The notes: generated by a model not told the origin, from the sequence alone. Numbered from the stretch's first letter, positions 1-14,607 are shown. The stretch is DNA of 64,000 bases from Megalopta genalis (GCF_051020955.1 NW_027477026.1:42235-106234), one strand, 5' to 3'. Numbers and translations are program-made.

Positions 1-780
1 TTTCGGTTGCTGTTGAAGCTAAATCATGTATATCACAAGTATTTGAAGCTATATCATTTGTTTCGCATGGATTCGAAGATAACCCTTCTAATTCGCATTG
101 ATTTGAGGCTAAATCATGTGTTTCGCTTGGATTTGGAGCTAACTCGTTTTTTTCGCTAGTAGTTGAAACTAAATCATGCTTATCACAAGTATTTGAAGCT
201 AAACCATTTGGTTCGCATTTATTCGAAGCTAAGCCTTCTACTTCGCATTGATTTGAGGCTAAATCATGTGTTTCGCTTGGTTTTGAAGCTAACTCGTTTT
301 TTTCGCATGCAGTTGTAGCTAAATCATATATATCACAAGTATTTGAAGCTAAACCATTTGTTTCGCATTTATTCGATGCTAAGCCTTCTACTTCGCATTG
401 ATTTGAGGCTAAATCATGTGTTTCGCTTGGTTTTGAAGCTAACTCGTTTGTTTCGCATGCTGTTGAAGCTAAATCATGTATATCACAAGTATTTAAAGCT
501 ATATCATACGTTTCGCATGGATTCCAAGATAACCCTTCTAATTCGCATTGATTTGATGCTAAATCATGTGTTTCGCATGGATTTGAAGCTAACTCGTTTG
601 TTTCGCATGCTGTTGAAGCTAAATCATGTATATCACAAGTATTTCAAGCTAAACCATTTGTTACGCATGGATTCGAAGATCAGCCTTCTACTTCGCATTG
701 ATTTGATGCTAAATCATGTGTTTCGCATGGATTTGAAGCTAACTCGTTTGTTTCGCATGCTGTTGAAGCTAAATCATGTA

Positions 781-900
781 TATCACAAGTATTTGAAGCT
801 AAACCATTTGTATCGGATGGGATCGAAGATAAGCCTCCTACTTCGCATTGATTTGAAGCTAAATCATGTGTTTCGCATGGATTTGAAGCTAAATCACGTA
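781..900. repeat. Shortened 120-bp HOR (one unit lost)
   Basis: Units A, B and C are followed by a D/E hybrid that begins TTTCGCATGG like D and ends AAATCACGTA like E, then directly by the next A. One 30-bp unit has been lost by fusion within the shared GAAGCTAA core, keeping the 30-bp register and all reading frames. The same form recurs at about 4316-4435 and in several later HORs. Confidence 0.85.
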
Positions 901-1200
901 TATCACAAGTATTTGCAGCTAAACCATTTGTTTCGCATCGATACGAAGATAACCCTTCTACTTCGCATTGATTTGAAGCTAAATCATGTGTTTCGCATGG
1001 ATTTGAAGCTAACTCGTTTTTTTCGCATGCAGTTGTAGCTAAATCATGTATATCACAAGTATTTGCAGCTAAACCATTTGTTTCGCATGGATTCGAAGAT
1101 AAGCCTTCTACTTCGCATTGATTTTAATCTAAATCATGTCTTTCGCATGGATTTAAAGGTAACTCGTTTGTTTCGCATGCAGTTGAAGCTGAATCATGTA

Positions 1201-1290
1201 TATCACAAGTATTTGAAGCTAAACTATTCGTTTCGCATGGATTCGAAGTTAACTCGTTTGTTTCGTATACAGTTGAAGCTAAATCACGTA
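1201..1290. repeat. Shortened 90-bp HOR (two units lost)
   Basis: Unit A (tail AAACTATTCG) is followed by a B/D hybrid (ATTCGAAGTT joined to AACTCGTTTG) and then an E variant beginning TTTCGTATAC or TTTCGCATAC. Two units are missing and the register is kept. This 90-bp form has spread as a unit: it recurs near 1889, 2881, 4736, 5424, 6116, 7255, 8813, 9500, 13340, 15650, 16940 and 17780. Confidence 0.85.
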
Positions 1291-2255
1291 TATCACAAGT
1301 ATTTGCAGCTAAACCATTTGTTTCGCATCGATACGAAGATAACCCTTCTACTTCGCATTAATTTGAAGCTAAATCATGTGTTTCGCATGGATTTGAAGCT
1401 AACTCGTTTGTTTCGCATGCTGTTGAAGCTAAATCATATATCACAAGTATTTCAATCTAAACCATTTGTTACGCATGGATTCGAAAATCAGCCTTCTACT
1501 TCGCATTGATTTGATGATAAATCATGTGTTTCGCATGGATTTGAAGCTAACTCGTTTGTTTCGCATGCTGTTGAAGCTAAATCATGTATATCACAAGTAT
1601 TTGAAGCTAAACCATTTGTATCGGATGGGATCGAAGATAAGCCTCCTACTTCGCATTGATTTGAAGCTAAATCATGTGTTTCGCATGGATTTGAAGCTAA
1701 CTCGTTTTTTTCGCATGCAGTTGTAGCTAAATCATGTATATCACAAGTATTTGCAGCTAAACCATTTGTTTCGCATGGATTCGAAGATAAGCCTTCTACT
1801 TCGCATTGATTTTAATCTAAATCATGTCTTTCGCATGGATTTAAAGGTAACTCGTTTGTTTCGCATGCAGTTGAAGCTGAATCATGTATATCACAAGTAT
1901 TTGAAGCTAAACTATTCGTTTCGCATGGATTCGAAGTTAACTCGTTTGTTTCGTATACAGTTGAAGCTAAATCACGTATATCACAAGTATTTGCAGCTAA
2001 ACCATTTGTTTCGCATCGATACGAAGATAACCCTTCTACTTCGCATTGATTTGAAGCTAAATCATGTGTTTCGCATGGATTTGAAGCTAACTCGTTTGTT
2101 TCGCATGCTGTTGAAGCTAAATCATATATCACAAGTATTTCAATCTAAACCATTTGTTACGCATGGATTCGAAGATCAGCCTTCTACTTCGCATTGATTT
2201 GATGATAAATCATGTGTTTCGCATGGACTTGAAGCTAACTCGTTTGTTTCGCATG

Positions 2256-2555
2256 CTGTTGAAGCTAAATCATGTATATCACAAGTATTTGCAGCTAAAC
2301 CATTTGTATCGCATGGGATCGAAGATAAGCCTCCTACTTCGCATTGATTTGAAGCTAAATCATGTGTTTCGCATGGATTTGAATCTAACTCGTTTATTTC
2401 GCATTCTGTTGAAGCTAAATCATGTATATCACAAGTATTTGCAGCTAAACCATTTGTATCGCATGGGATCGAAGATAAGCCTCCTACTTCGCATTGATTT
2501 GAAGCTAAATCATGTGTTTCGCATGGATTTGAATCTAACTCGTTTATTTCGCATT
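2256..2555. repeat. Exact tandem doublet of one 150-bp HOR
   Basis: Bases 2256-2405 and 2406-2555 are identical by eye, and the identity runs on to about 2588 before the next variant unit. The related copy of this region at about 5.8 kb lacks these two HORs, which accounts for a 300-bp length difference between the copies. It is a direct example of gain or loss of whole 150-bp HORs. Confidence 0.85.
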
Positions 2556-3535
2556 CTGTTGAAGCTAAATCATGTATATCACAAGTATAAGAAGCTAATC
2601 AGTTTGTTTCGCATGGATTCGAAGATAAGCCTTCTACTTCGCATTGATTTGAGGCTAAATCATGTGTTTCGCTTGGTTTTGAAGCTAACTCGTTTTTTTC
2701 GCATGCAGTTGTAGCTAAATCATGTATATCACAAGAATTTGAAGCTAAACCATTTGTTTCGCATGGATTCGAAGATAAGCCTTCTACTTCGCATTGATTT
2801 TAATCTAAATCATGTCTTTCGCATGGATTTAAAGGTAACTCGTTTGTTTCGCATGCAGTTGAAGCTGAATCATGTATATCACAAGTATTTGAAGCTAAAC
2901 TATTCGTTTCGCATGGATTCGAAGTTAACTCGTTTGTTTCGCATACAGTTGAAGCTAAATCACGTATATCACAAGTATTTGCAGCTAAACCATTTGTTTC
3001 GCATCGATACGAAGATAACCCTTCTACTTCGCATTGATTTGAAGCTAAATAATGTGTTTCGCATGGATTTGAATCTAACTCGTTTATTTCGCATGCTGTT
3101 GAAGCTAAATCATGTATATCACAAGTATAAGAAGCTATATCATACGTTTCGCATGGATTCCAAGATAACCCTTCTAATTCGCATTGATTTGAATCTAAAT
3201 AATGTGTTTCGCATGGATTTGAAGCTAACTCGTTTATTTCGCATGCTGTTGAAGCTAAATCATGTAATCACAAGTATTTGCAGCTAAACCATTTGTATCG
3301 CATGGGATCGAAGATAAGCCTCCTACTTCGCATTGATTTGAAGCTAAATCATGTGTTTCGCATGGATTTGAATCTAACTCGTTTATTTCGCATTCTGTTG
3401 AAGCTAAATCATGTATATCACAAGTATAAGAAGCTAATCAGTTTGTTTCGCATGGATTCGAAGATAAGCCTTCTACTTCGCATTGATTTGAAGCTAAATC
3501 ATGTGTTTCGCATGGATTTGATTCTAACTCGTTTG

Positions 3536-5825
3536 TTTCGGTTGCTGTTGAAGCTAAATCATGTATATCACAAGTATTTGAAGCTATATCATTTGTTTCG
3601 CATGGATTCGAAGATAACCCTTCTAATTCGCATTGATTTGAGGCTAAATCATGTGTTTCGCTTGGATTTGGAGCTAACTCGTTTTTTTCGCTAGTAGTTG
3701 AAACTAAATCATGCTTATCACAAGTATTTGAAGCTAAACCATTTGGTTCGCATTTATTCGAAGCTAAGCCTTCTACTTCGCATTGATTTGAGGCTAAATC
3801 ATGTGTTTCGCTTGGTTTTGAAGCTAACTCGTTTTTTTCGCATGCAGTTGTAGCTAAATCATATATATCACAAGTATTTGAAGCTAAACCATTTGTTTCG
3901 CATTTATTCGATGCTAAGCCTTCTACTTCGCATTGATTTGAGGCTAAATCATGTGTTTCGCTTGGTTTTGAAGCTAACTCGTTTGTTTCGCATGCTGTTG
4001 AAGCTAAATCATGTATATCACAAGTATTTAAAGCTATATCATACGTTTCGCATGGATTCCAAGATAACCCTTCTAATTCGCATTGATTTGATGCTAAATC
4101 ATGTGTTTCGCATGGATTTGAAGCTAACTCGTTTGTTTCGCATGCTGTTGAAGCTAAATCATGTATATCACAAGTATTTCAAGCTAAACCATTTGTTACG
4201 CATGGATTCGAAGATCAGCCTTCTACTTCGCATTGATTTGATGCTAAATCATGTGTTTCGCATGGATTTGAAGCTAACTCGTTTGTTTCGCATGCTGTTG
4301 AAGCTAAATCATGTATATCACAAGTATTTGAAGCTAAACCATTTGTATCGGATGGGATCGAAGATAAGCCTCCTACTTCGCATTGATTTGAAGCTAAATC
4401 ATGTGTTTCGCATGGATTTGAAGCTAAATCACGTATATCACAAGTATTTGCAGCTAAACCATTTGTTTCGCATCGATACGAAGATAACCCTTCTACTTCG
4501 CATTGATTTGAAGCTAAATCATGTGTTTCGCATGGATTTGAAGCTAACTCGTTTTTTTCGCATGCAGTTGTAGCTAAATCATGTATATCACAAGTATTTG
4601 CAGCTAAACCATTTGTTTCGCATGGATTCGAAGATAAGCCTTCTACTTCGCATTGATTTTAATCTAAATCATGTCTTTCGCATGGATTTAAAGGTAACTC
4701 GTTTGTTTCGCATGCAGTTGAAGCTGAATCATGTATATCACAAGTATTTGAAGCTAAACTATTCGTTTCGCATGGATTCGAAGTTAACTCGTTTGTTTCG
4801 TATACAGTTGAAGCTAAATCACGTATATCACAAGTATTTGCAGCTAAACCATTTGTTTCGCATCGATACGAAGATAACCCTTCTACTTCGCATTAATTTG
4901 AAGCTAAATCATGTGTTTCGCATGGATTTGAAGCTAACTCGTTTGTTTCGCATGCTGTTGAAGCTAAATCATATATCACAAGTATTTCAATCTAAACCAT
5001 TTGTTACGCATGGATTCGAAAATCAGCCTTCTACTTCGCATTGATTTGATGATAAATCATGTGTTTCGCATGGATTTGAAGCTAACTCGTTTGTTTCGCA
5101 TGCTGTTGAAGCTAAATCATGTATATCACAAGTATTTGAAGCTAAACCATTTGTATCGGATGGGATCGAAGATAAGCCTCCTACTTCGCATTGATTTGAA
5201 GCTAAATCATGTGTTTCGCATGGATTTGAAGCTAACTCGTTTTTTTCGCATGCAGTTGTAGCTAAATCATGTATATCACAAGTATTTGCAGCTAAACCAT
5301 TTGTTTCGCATGGATTCGAAGATAAGCCTTCTACTTCGCATTGATTTTAATCTAAATCATGTCTTTCGCATGGATTTAAAGGTAACTCGTTTGTTTCGCA
5401 TGCAGTTGAAGCTGAATCATGTATATCACAAGTATTTGAAGCTAAACTATTCGTTTCGCATGGATTCGAAGTTAACTCGTTTGTTTCGTATACAGTTGAA
5501 GCTAAATCACGTATATCACAAGTATTTGCAGCTAAACCATTTGTTTCGCATCGATACGAAGATAACCCTTCTACTTCGCATTGATTTGAAGCTAAATCAT
5601 GTGTTTCGCATGGATTTGAAGCTAACTCGTTTGTTTCGCATGCTGTTGAAGCTAAATCATATATCACAAGTATTTCAATCTAAACCATTTGTTACGCATG
5701 GATTCGAAGATCAGCCTTCTACTTCGCATTGATTTGATGATAAATCATGTGTTTCGCATGGACTTGAAGCTAACTCGTTTGTTTCGCATGCTGTTGAAGC
5801 TAAATCATGTATATCACAAGTATTT
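3536..5825. repeat. Segmental duplication, copy 2 (3535-bp spacing)
   Basis: This is the second copy of the segment at 1-2290. It begins with the same unusual unit start TTTCGGTTGC, which occurs again at 7911 as part of another, less similar copy. The shared odd units and shared indels show duplication of a long block rather than independent variation. Confidence 0.85.
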
Positions 5826-7014
5826 GAAGCTAAACCATTTGTATCGGATGGGATCGAAGATAAGCCTCCTACTTCGCATTGATTTGAAGCTAAATCATGT
5901 GTTTCGCATGGATTTGAAGCTAACTCGTTTGTATCGCATGCAGTTGTAGCTAAATCATGTATATCACAAGTATTTGAAGCTAAACCATTTGTTTCGCATG
6001 GATTCGAAGATAAGCCTTCTACTTCGCATTGATTTTAATCTAAATCATGTCTTTCGCATGGATTTAAAGGTAACTCGTTTGTTTCGCATGCAGTTGAAGC
6101 TGAATCATGTATATCGCAAGTATTTGAAGCTAAACTATTCGTTTCGCATGGATTCGAAGTTAACTCGTTTGTTTCGCATACAGTTGAAGCTAAATCACGT
6201 ATATCACAAGTATTTGCAGCTAAACCATTTGTTTCGCATCGATACGAAGATAACCCTTCTACTTCGCATTGATTTGAAGCTAAATCATGTGTTTCGCATG
6301 GATTTGAATCTAACTCGTTTATTTCGCATGCTGTTGAAGCTAAATCATGTATATCACAAGTATAAGAAGCTAATCCGTTTGTTTCGCATGGATTCGAAGA
6401 TAAGCCTTCTACTTCGCATTGATTTGAGGCTAAATCATGCGTTTCGCTCGGTTTTGAAGCTAACTCGTTTGTTTCGCATGCTGTTGAAGCTAAATCATGT
6501 ATATCACAAGTATTTGAAACTACATCATACGTTTCGCATGGATTCCAAGATAACCCTTCTAATTCGCATAGATTTGAAGATAAATCATGTGTTTCGCTTG
6601 GATTTGAATATAACTCATTTGTTTCGCATGCTGTTGAAGCTGAATCATGTTTATCACAAGTATTTGAAGCTAAACCATTTGTTTCGCATTTATTCGAAGC
6701 TAAGCCTTTTACTTCGCATTGATTTGAGGCTAAATCATGTGTTTCGCTCGGTTTTGAAGCTAACTCGTTTGTTTCGCATGCTGTTGAAGCTAAATCATGT
6801 ATATCACAAGTATTTGAAGCTATATCATACGTTTCGCATGGATTCCAAGATAACCCTTCTAATTCGCATTGATTTGAAGCTAAATCATGTGTTTCGCATG
6901 GATTTGAAGCTAACTCGTTTGTTTCGCATGCTGTTGAAGCTAAATCATATATATCACAAGTATTTGAAGCTAAACCATTTGTTTCGCATTTATTCGAAGC
7001 TAAGCCTTCTACTT

Positions 7015-8205
7015 CGCATTGATTTGAGGCTAAATCATGTGTTTCGCTTGGTTTTGAAGCTAACTCGTTTTTTTCGCATGCAGTTGTAGCTAAATAATGT
7101 ATATCACAAGAATTTGAAGCTAAACCATTTGTTTCGCATGGATTCGAAGATAAGCCTTCTACTTCGCATTGATTTTAATCTAAATCATGTCTTTCGCATG
7201 GATTTAAAGGTAACTCGTTTGTTTCGCATGCAGTTGAAGCTGAATCATGTTTATCACAAGTATTTGAAGCTAAACTATTCGTTTCGCATGGATTCGAAGT
7301 TAACTCGTTTGTTTCGCATACAGTTGAAGCTAAATCACGTATATCACAAGTATTTGCAGCTAAACCATTTGTTTCGCATCGATACGAAGATAACCCTTCT
7401 ACTTCGCATTGATTTGAAGCTAAATAATGTGTTTCGCATGGATCTGAATCTAACTCGTTTATTTCGCATGCTGTTGAAGCTAATTCATGTATATCACAAG
7501 TATAAGAAGCTATATCATACGTTTCGCATGGATTCCAAGATAACCCTTCTAATTCGCATTGATTTGAATCTAAATAATGTGTTTCGCATGGATTTTAAGC
7601 TAACTCGTTTATTTCGCATGCTGTTGAAGCTAAATCATGTAATCACAAGTATTTGCAGCTAAACCATTTGTATCGCATGGATTCGAAGATCAGCCTTCTA
7701 CTTCGCATTGATTTGAAGCTAAATCATGTGTTTCGCAAGGATTTGAATCTAACTCGTTTATTTCGCATTCTGTTGAAGCTAAATCATGTATATCACAAGT
7801 ATAAGAAGCTAATCAGTTTGTTTCGCCTGGATTCGAAGATAAGCCTTCTACTTCGCATTGATTTGAAGCTAAATCATGTGTTTCGCATGGATTTGATTCT
7901 AACTCGTTTGTTTCGGTTGCTGTTGAAGCTAAATCATGTATATCACAAGTATTTGAAGCTATATCATTTGTTTCGCATGGATTCGAAGATAACCATTCTA
8001 ATTCGCATTGATTTGAGGCTAAATCATGTGTTTCGCTTGGATTTGGAGCTAACTCGTTTTTTTCGCTAGTAGTTGAAGCTAAATCATGCTTATCACAAGT
8101 ATTTGAAGCTAAACCATTTGTATCGCATTTATTCGAAGCTAAGCCTTCTACTTCGCATTGATTTGAGGCTAAATCATGTGTTTCGCTTGGTTTTGAAGCT
8201 AACTC
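7015..8205. repeat. Later copy of 2640-3830 (4375-bp spacing)
   Basis: About 1.19 kb matches bases 2640-3830 with scattered single-base differences, for example CGCATGGATTC against CGCATGGGATC near 7680 and AACCATTCTA against AACCCTTCTA near 7992. It shares the rare 1-bp loss CATGTAATCAC. It is more diverged than the 3535-bp-spaced pair, so it probably arose earlier. Confidence 0.75.
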
Positions 8206-8636
8206 GTTTGTTTCGCATGCTGTTGAAGCTAAATCATGTATATCACAAGTATTTGAAGCTATATCATACGTTTCGCATGGATTCCAAGATAACCCTTCTA
8301 ATTCGCATTGATTTGAAGCTAAATCATGTGTTTCGCATGGATTTGAAGCTAACTCGTTTGTTTCGCATGCTGTTGAAGCTAAATCATGTATATCACAAGT
8401 ATTTCAAGCTAAACCATTTGTTACGCATGGATTCGAAGATCAGCCTTCTACTTCGCATTGATTTGATGCTAAATCATGTGTTTCGCATGGATTTGAAGCT
8501 AAATCATATATATCACAAGTATTTGAAGCTAAACCATTTGTTTCGCAATTATTCGAAGCTAAGCCTTCTACTTCGCATTGATTTGAGGCTAAATCATGTG
8601 TTTGGCTTGGTTTTGAAGCTAACTCGTTTTTTTCGC

Positions 8637-9812
8637 ATGCAGTTGTAGCTAAATCATGTATATCACAAGTATTTGCAGCTAAACCATTTGTTTCGCATGG
8701 ATTCGAAGATAAGCCTTCTACTACGCATTGATTTTAATCTAAATCATGTCTTTCGCATGGATTTAAAGGTAACTCGTTTGTTTCGCATGCAGTTGAAGCT
8801 GAATCATGTATATCACAAGTATTTGAAGCTAAACTATTCGTTTCGCATGGATTCGAAGTTAACTCGTTTGTTTCGTATACAGTTGAAGCTAAATCACGTA
8901 TATCACAAGTATTTGCAGCTAAACCAGTTGTTCCGCATCGATACGAAGATAACCCTTCTACTTCGCATTGATTTGAAGCTAAATCATGTGTTTCGCATGG
9001 ATTTGAAGCTAACTTGTTTGTTTCGCATGCTGTTGAAGCTAAATCATATATCACTAGTATTTCAATCTAAACCATTTGTTACGCATGGATTCGAAGATCA
9101 GCCTTCTACTTCGCATTGACTTGATGATAAATCATGTGTTTCGCATGGATTTGAAGCTAACTCGTTTGTTTCGCATGCTGTTGAAGCTAAATCATGTATA
9201 TCACAAGTATTTGAAGCTAAACCATTTGTATCGGATGGGATCGAAGATAAGCCTCCTACTTCGCATTGATTTGAAGCTAAATCATGTGTTTCGCATGGAT
9301 TTGAAGCTAACTCGTTTGTATCGCATGCAGTTGTAGCTAAATCATGTATATCACAAGTATTTGAAGCTAAACCATTTGTTTCGCATGGATTCGAAGATAA
9401 GCCTTCTACTTCGCATTGATTTTAATCTAAATCATGTCTTTCGCATGGATTTAAAGGTAACTCGTTTGTTTCGCATGCAGTTGAAGCTGAATCATGTATA
9501 TCGCAAGTATTTGAAGCTAAACTATTCGTTTCGCATGGATTCCAAGTTAACTCGTTTGTTTCGCATACAGTTGAAGCTAAATCACGTATATCACAAGTAT
9601 TTGCAGCTAAACCATTTGTTTCGCATCGATACGAAGATAACCCTTCTACTTCGCATTGATTTGAAGCTAAATCATGTGTTTCGCATGGATTTGAATCTAA
9701 CTCGTTTATTTCGCATGCTGTTGAAGCTAAATCATGTATATCACAAGTATAAGAAGCTAATCCGTTTGTGTCGCATGGATTCGAAGATAAGCCTTCTACT
9801 TCGCATTGATTT
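8637..9812. repeat. Later copy of about 5250-6425 (3387-bp spacing)
   Basis: About 1.18 kb matches 5250-6425, including the 90-bp short HOR, the 2-bp loss and the rare A variant CAAGTATAAGAAGCTAA. Differences include CCAGTTGTTCCGC near 8926 and an AACTTGTTTG tail near 9011. Part of the same series reappears at 13230-13640, with the same CCGC and AACTTG changes, so that block descends from this copy rather than from 5250. Confidence 0.7.
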
Positions 9813-12800
9813 GAAGCTAAATCATGTGTTTCGCATGGATTTGAATCTAACTCATTTGTTTCGCATGCTGTTGAAGCTAAATCATGTATATCACAAGTAT
9901 TTGAAGCTAAACCATTTGTATCGCATGGGATCGAAGATAAGCATCCTACTTCGCATTGATTTGAAGCTAAATCAGGTTTTTCGCATGGATTTGAAACTAA
10001 CTCGTTTGTTTCGCATGCTGTTGAAGCTAAATCATATATATCACAAGTATTTGAAGCTAAACCATTTGTATCGCATTTATTCGGAGCTAAGCCTTCTACT
10101 TCGCATTGATTTGAGGCTAAATCATGTGTTTCGCTCGGTTTTGAAGCTAACTCGTTTGTTTCGCATGCTGTTGAAGCTAAATCATGTATATCACAAGTAT
10201 TTGAAGCTATATCATACGTTTCGCATGGATTCCAAGATAACCCTTCTAATTCGCATTGATTTGAAGCTAAATCATGTGTTTCGCATGGATTTGAAGCTAA
10301 CTCGTTTGTTTCGCATGCTGTTGAAGCTAAATCATGTATATCACAAGTATTTCAAGCTAAACCATTTGTTACGCATGGATTCGAAGATCAGCCTTCTACT
10401 TCGCATTGATTTGATGCTAAATCATGTGTTTCGCATGGATTTGAAGCTAACTCGTTTGTTTCGCATGCTGTTGAAGCTAAATCATGTATATCACAAGTAT
10501 TTGAAGCTAAACCATTTGTTACGCATGGATTCGAAGATCAGCCTTCTAATTCGCATTGATTTGAAGCTAAATCATGTGTTTCGCATGGGTTTGAATCTAA
10601 CTCATTTGTTTCGCATGCTGTTGAAGCTAAATCATGTATATCACAAGTATTTGAAGCTAAACCATTTGTATCGCATGGGATCGAAGATAAGCATCCTACT
10701 TCGCATTGATTTGAAGCTAAATCAGGTTTTTCGCATGAATTTGAAACTAACTCGTTTGTTTCGCATGCTGTTGAAGCTAAATCATATATATCACAAGTAT
10801 TTGAAGCTATATCATACGTTTCGCATGGATTCCAAGATAACCCTTCTAATTCGCATTGATTTGAAGCTAAATCATGTGTTTCGCATGGATTTGAAGCTAA
10901 CTCGTTTGTTTCGCATGCTGTTGAAGCTAAATCATATATATCACAAGTATTTGAAGCTAAACCATTTGTATCGCATGGAATCGAAAATAAGCCTCCTACT
11001 TCGCATTGTTTGGAGCTACATCATGTGTTCCGCATGGATTTGAAGCTAACTCGTTTGTTTCGCATGCAGTTGAAGCTGAATCATGTAGATCACAAGTATT
11101 TGTAGCTAAACTATTCGTTTCGCATGGATTCGAAGATAAGCCTTCCACTTCTCATTGATTTGAAGATAAATCATGTGTTTCGCTTGGATTTGAATATAAC
11201 TCATTTGTTTCGCATGCTGTTGAAGCTAAATCATGTATATCACAAGTATTTGAAGCTAAACCATTTGTTTCGCATGGATTCGAAGATCAGCCTTCTACTT
11301 CGCATTGATTTGATGCTAAGTCATGTGTTTCGCATGGATTTGAAGCTTACTCGTTTGTTTCGCATGCTGTTGAAGCTAAATCATGTATATCACAAGTATT
11401 TGAAGCTATATCATACGTTTCGCATGGATTCCAAGATAACCCTTCTAATTCGCATTGATTTGAATCTAAATCATGTGTTTCGCATGGATTGGAATCTAAC
11501 TCATTTGTTTCGCATGCTGTTGAAGCTAAATCATGTATATCACAAGTATTTGAAGCTAAACCATTTGTATCGCATGGGATCGAAGATAAGCATCCTACTT
11601 CGCATTGATTTGAAGCTAAATCAGGTTTTTCGCATGGATTTGAAGCTAACTCGTTTGTTTCGCATGCTGTTGAAGCTAAATCATATATATCACAAGTATT
11701 TGAAGCTAAACCATTTGTTTCGCATGGATTCGAAGATCAGCCTTCTACTTCGCATTGATTTGATGCTAAGTCATGTGTTTCGCATGGATTTGAAGCTTAC
11801 TCGTTTGTTTCGCATGCTGTTGAAGCTAAATCATGTATATCACAAGTATTTGAAGCTATATCATACGTTTCGCATGGATTCCAAGATAACCCTTCTAATT
11901 CGCATTGATTTGAATCTAAATCATGTGTTTCGCATGGATTTGAATCTAACTCGTTTGTTTCGCATGCTGTTGAAGCTAAATCATGTATATCACAAGTATT
12001 TGAAGCTAAACCATTTGTATCGCATGGGATCGAAGATAAGCATCCTACTTCGCATTGATTTGAAGCTAAATCAGGTTTTTCGCATGGATTTGAATCTAAC
12101 TCATTTGCTTCGCATGCTGTTGAAGCTAAATCATGTATATCACAAGTATTTGAAGCTAAACCATTTGTATCGCATGGGATCGAAGATAAGCATCCTACTT
12201 CGCATTGATTTGAAGCTAAATCAGGTTTTTCGCATGGATTTGAAACTAACTCGTTTGTTTCGCATGCTGTTGAAGCTAGATCATATATATCACAAGTATT
12301 TGAAGCTAAACCATTTGTATCGCATTTATTCGGAGCTAAGCCTTCTACTTCGCATTGATTTGAGGCTAATTCATGTGTTTCGCTCGGTTTTGAAGCTAAC
12401 TCGTTTGTTTCGCATGCTGTTGAAGCTAAATCATGTATATCACAAGTATTTGAAGCTATATCATACGTTTCGCATGGATTCCAAGATAACCCTTCTAATT
12501 CGCATTGATTTGAAGCTAAATCATGTGTTTCGCATGGATTTGAAGCTAACTCGTTTGTTTCGCATGCTGTTGAAGCTAAATCACGTATATCACAAGTATT
12601 TCAAGCTAAACCATTTGTTACGCATGGATTCGAAGATCAGCCTTCTACTTCGCATTGATTTGATGCTAAATCATGTGTTTCGCATGGATTTGAAGCTAAC
12701 TCGTTTGTTTCGCATGCTGTTGAAGCTAAATCATGTATATCACAAGTATTTGAAGCTAAACCATTTGTATCGGATGGGATCGAAGATAAGCCTCCTACTT

Positions 12801-14607
12801 CGCATTGATTTGAAGCTAAATCATGTGTTTCGCATGGATTTGAAGCTAAATCATGTATACCACAAGTATTTGAAGCTAAACCATTTGTATCGCATGGGAT
12901 CGAAGATAAGCATCCTACTTCGCATTGATTTCAAGCTAAACCATTTGTTACGCATGGATTCGAAGATCAGCCTTCTACTTCGCATTGATTTGATACTAAA
13001 TCATGTGTTTCGCATGGATTTGAAGCTAAATCATATATATCACAAGTATTTGAAGCTAAACCATTTGTTTCGCAATTATTCGAAGCTAAGCCTTCTACTT
13101 CGCATTGATTTGAGGCTAAATCATGTGTTTCGCTTGGTTTTGAAGCTAACTCGTTTTTTTCGCATGCAGTTGTAGCTAAATCATGTATATCACAAGTATT
13201 TGCAGCTAAACCATTTGTTTCGCATGGATTCGAAGATAAGCCTTCCACTACGCATTGATTTTAATCTAAATCATGTCTTTCGCATGGATTTAAAGGTAAC
13301 TCGTTTGTTTCGCATGCAGTTGAAGCTGAATCATGTATATCACAAGTATTTGAAGCTAAACTATTCGTTTCGCATGGATTCGAAGTTAACTCGTTTGTTT
13401 CGTATACAGTTGAAGCTAAATCACATATATCACAAGTATTTGCAGCTAAACCATTTGTTCCGCATCGATACGAAGATAACCCTTCTACTTCGCATTGATT
13501 TGAAGCTAAATCATGTGTTTCGCATGGATTTGAAGCTAACTTGTTTGTTTCGCATGCTGTTGAAGCTAAATCATATATCACAAGTATTTCAATCTAAACC
13601 ATTTGTTACGCATGGATTCGAAGATCAGCCTTCTACTTCGCATTGACTTGATGATAAATCATGTGTTTCGCATGGATTTGAATCTAACTCATTTGTTTCG
13701 CATGCTGTTGAAGCTAAATCATGTATATCACAAGTATTTGAAGCTAAACCATTTGTATCGCATGGGATCGAAGATAAGCATCCTACTTCGCATTGATTTG
13801 AAGCTAAATCAGGTTTTTCGCATGGATTTGAAACTAACTCGTTTGTTTCGCATGCTGTTGAAGCTAAATCATATATATCACAAGTATTTGAAGCTAAACC
13901 ATTTGTATCGCATTTATTCGGAGCTAAGCCTTCTACTTCGCATTGATTTGAGGCTAAATCATGTGTTTCGCTCGGTTTTGAAGCTAACTCGTTTGTTTCG
14001 CATGCTGTTGAAGCTAAATCATGTATATCACAAGTATTTGAAGCTATATCATACGTTTCGCATGGATTCCAAAATAACCCTTCTAATTCGCATTGATTTG
14101 AAGCTAAATCATGTGTTTCGCATGGATTTGAAGCTAACTCGTTTGTTTCGCATGCTGTTGAAGCTAAATCATGTATATCACAAGTATTTCAAGCTAAACC
14201 ATTTGTTACGCATGGATTCGAAGATCAGCCTTCTACTTCGCATTGATTTGATGCTAAATCATGTGTTTCGCATGGATTTGAAGCTAACTCGTTTGTTTCG
14301 CATGCTGTTGAAGCTAAATCATGTATATCACAAGTATTTGAAGCTAAACCATTTGTATCGGATGGGATCGAAGATAAGCCTCCTACTTCGCATTGATTTG
14401 AAGCTAAATCATGTGTTTCGCATGGATTTGAAGCTAAATCATATATATCACAAGTATTTGAAGCTAAACCATTTGTTTCGCATTTATTCGAAGCTAAGCC
14501 TTCTACTTCGCATTGATTTGAGGCTAAATCATGTGTTTCGCCTGGTTTTGAAGCTAACTCGTTTTTTTCGCATGCAGTTGTAGCTAAATCATGTATATCA
14601 CAAGTAT

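Larger units (their letters stand above)
1..2290. repeat. Segmental duplication, copy 1 (3535-bp spacing)
   Basis: Bases 1 to about 2290 match about 3536-5825 with no difference that I noticed. The distance, 3535 bp, equals 118 units minus 5 bp, and the 5 bp are accounted for by two 2-bp losses and one 1-bp loss inside the segment. The left end of this copy lies outside the window. Identity ends where GCAGCT at about 2290 faces GAAGCT in the second copy. Confidence 0.85.

Noticed and set aside
1436..1445. TATATATCAC stretches as TATA-box promoters
   Set aside because: They belong to the A/E unit junction repeated every 150 bp and have no gene downstream.
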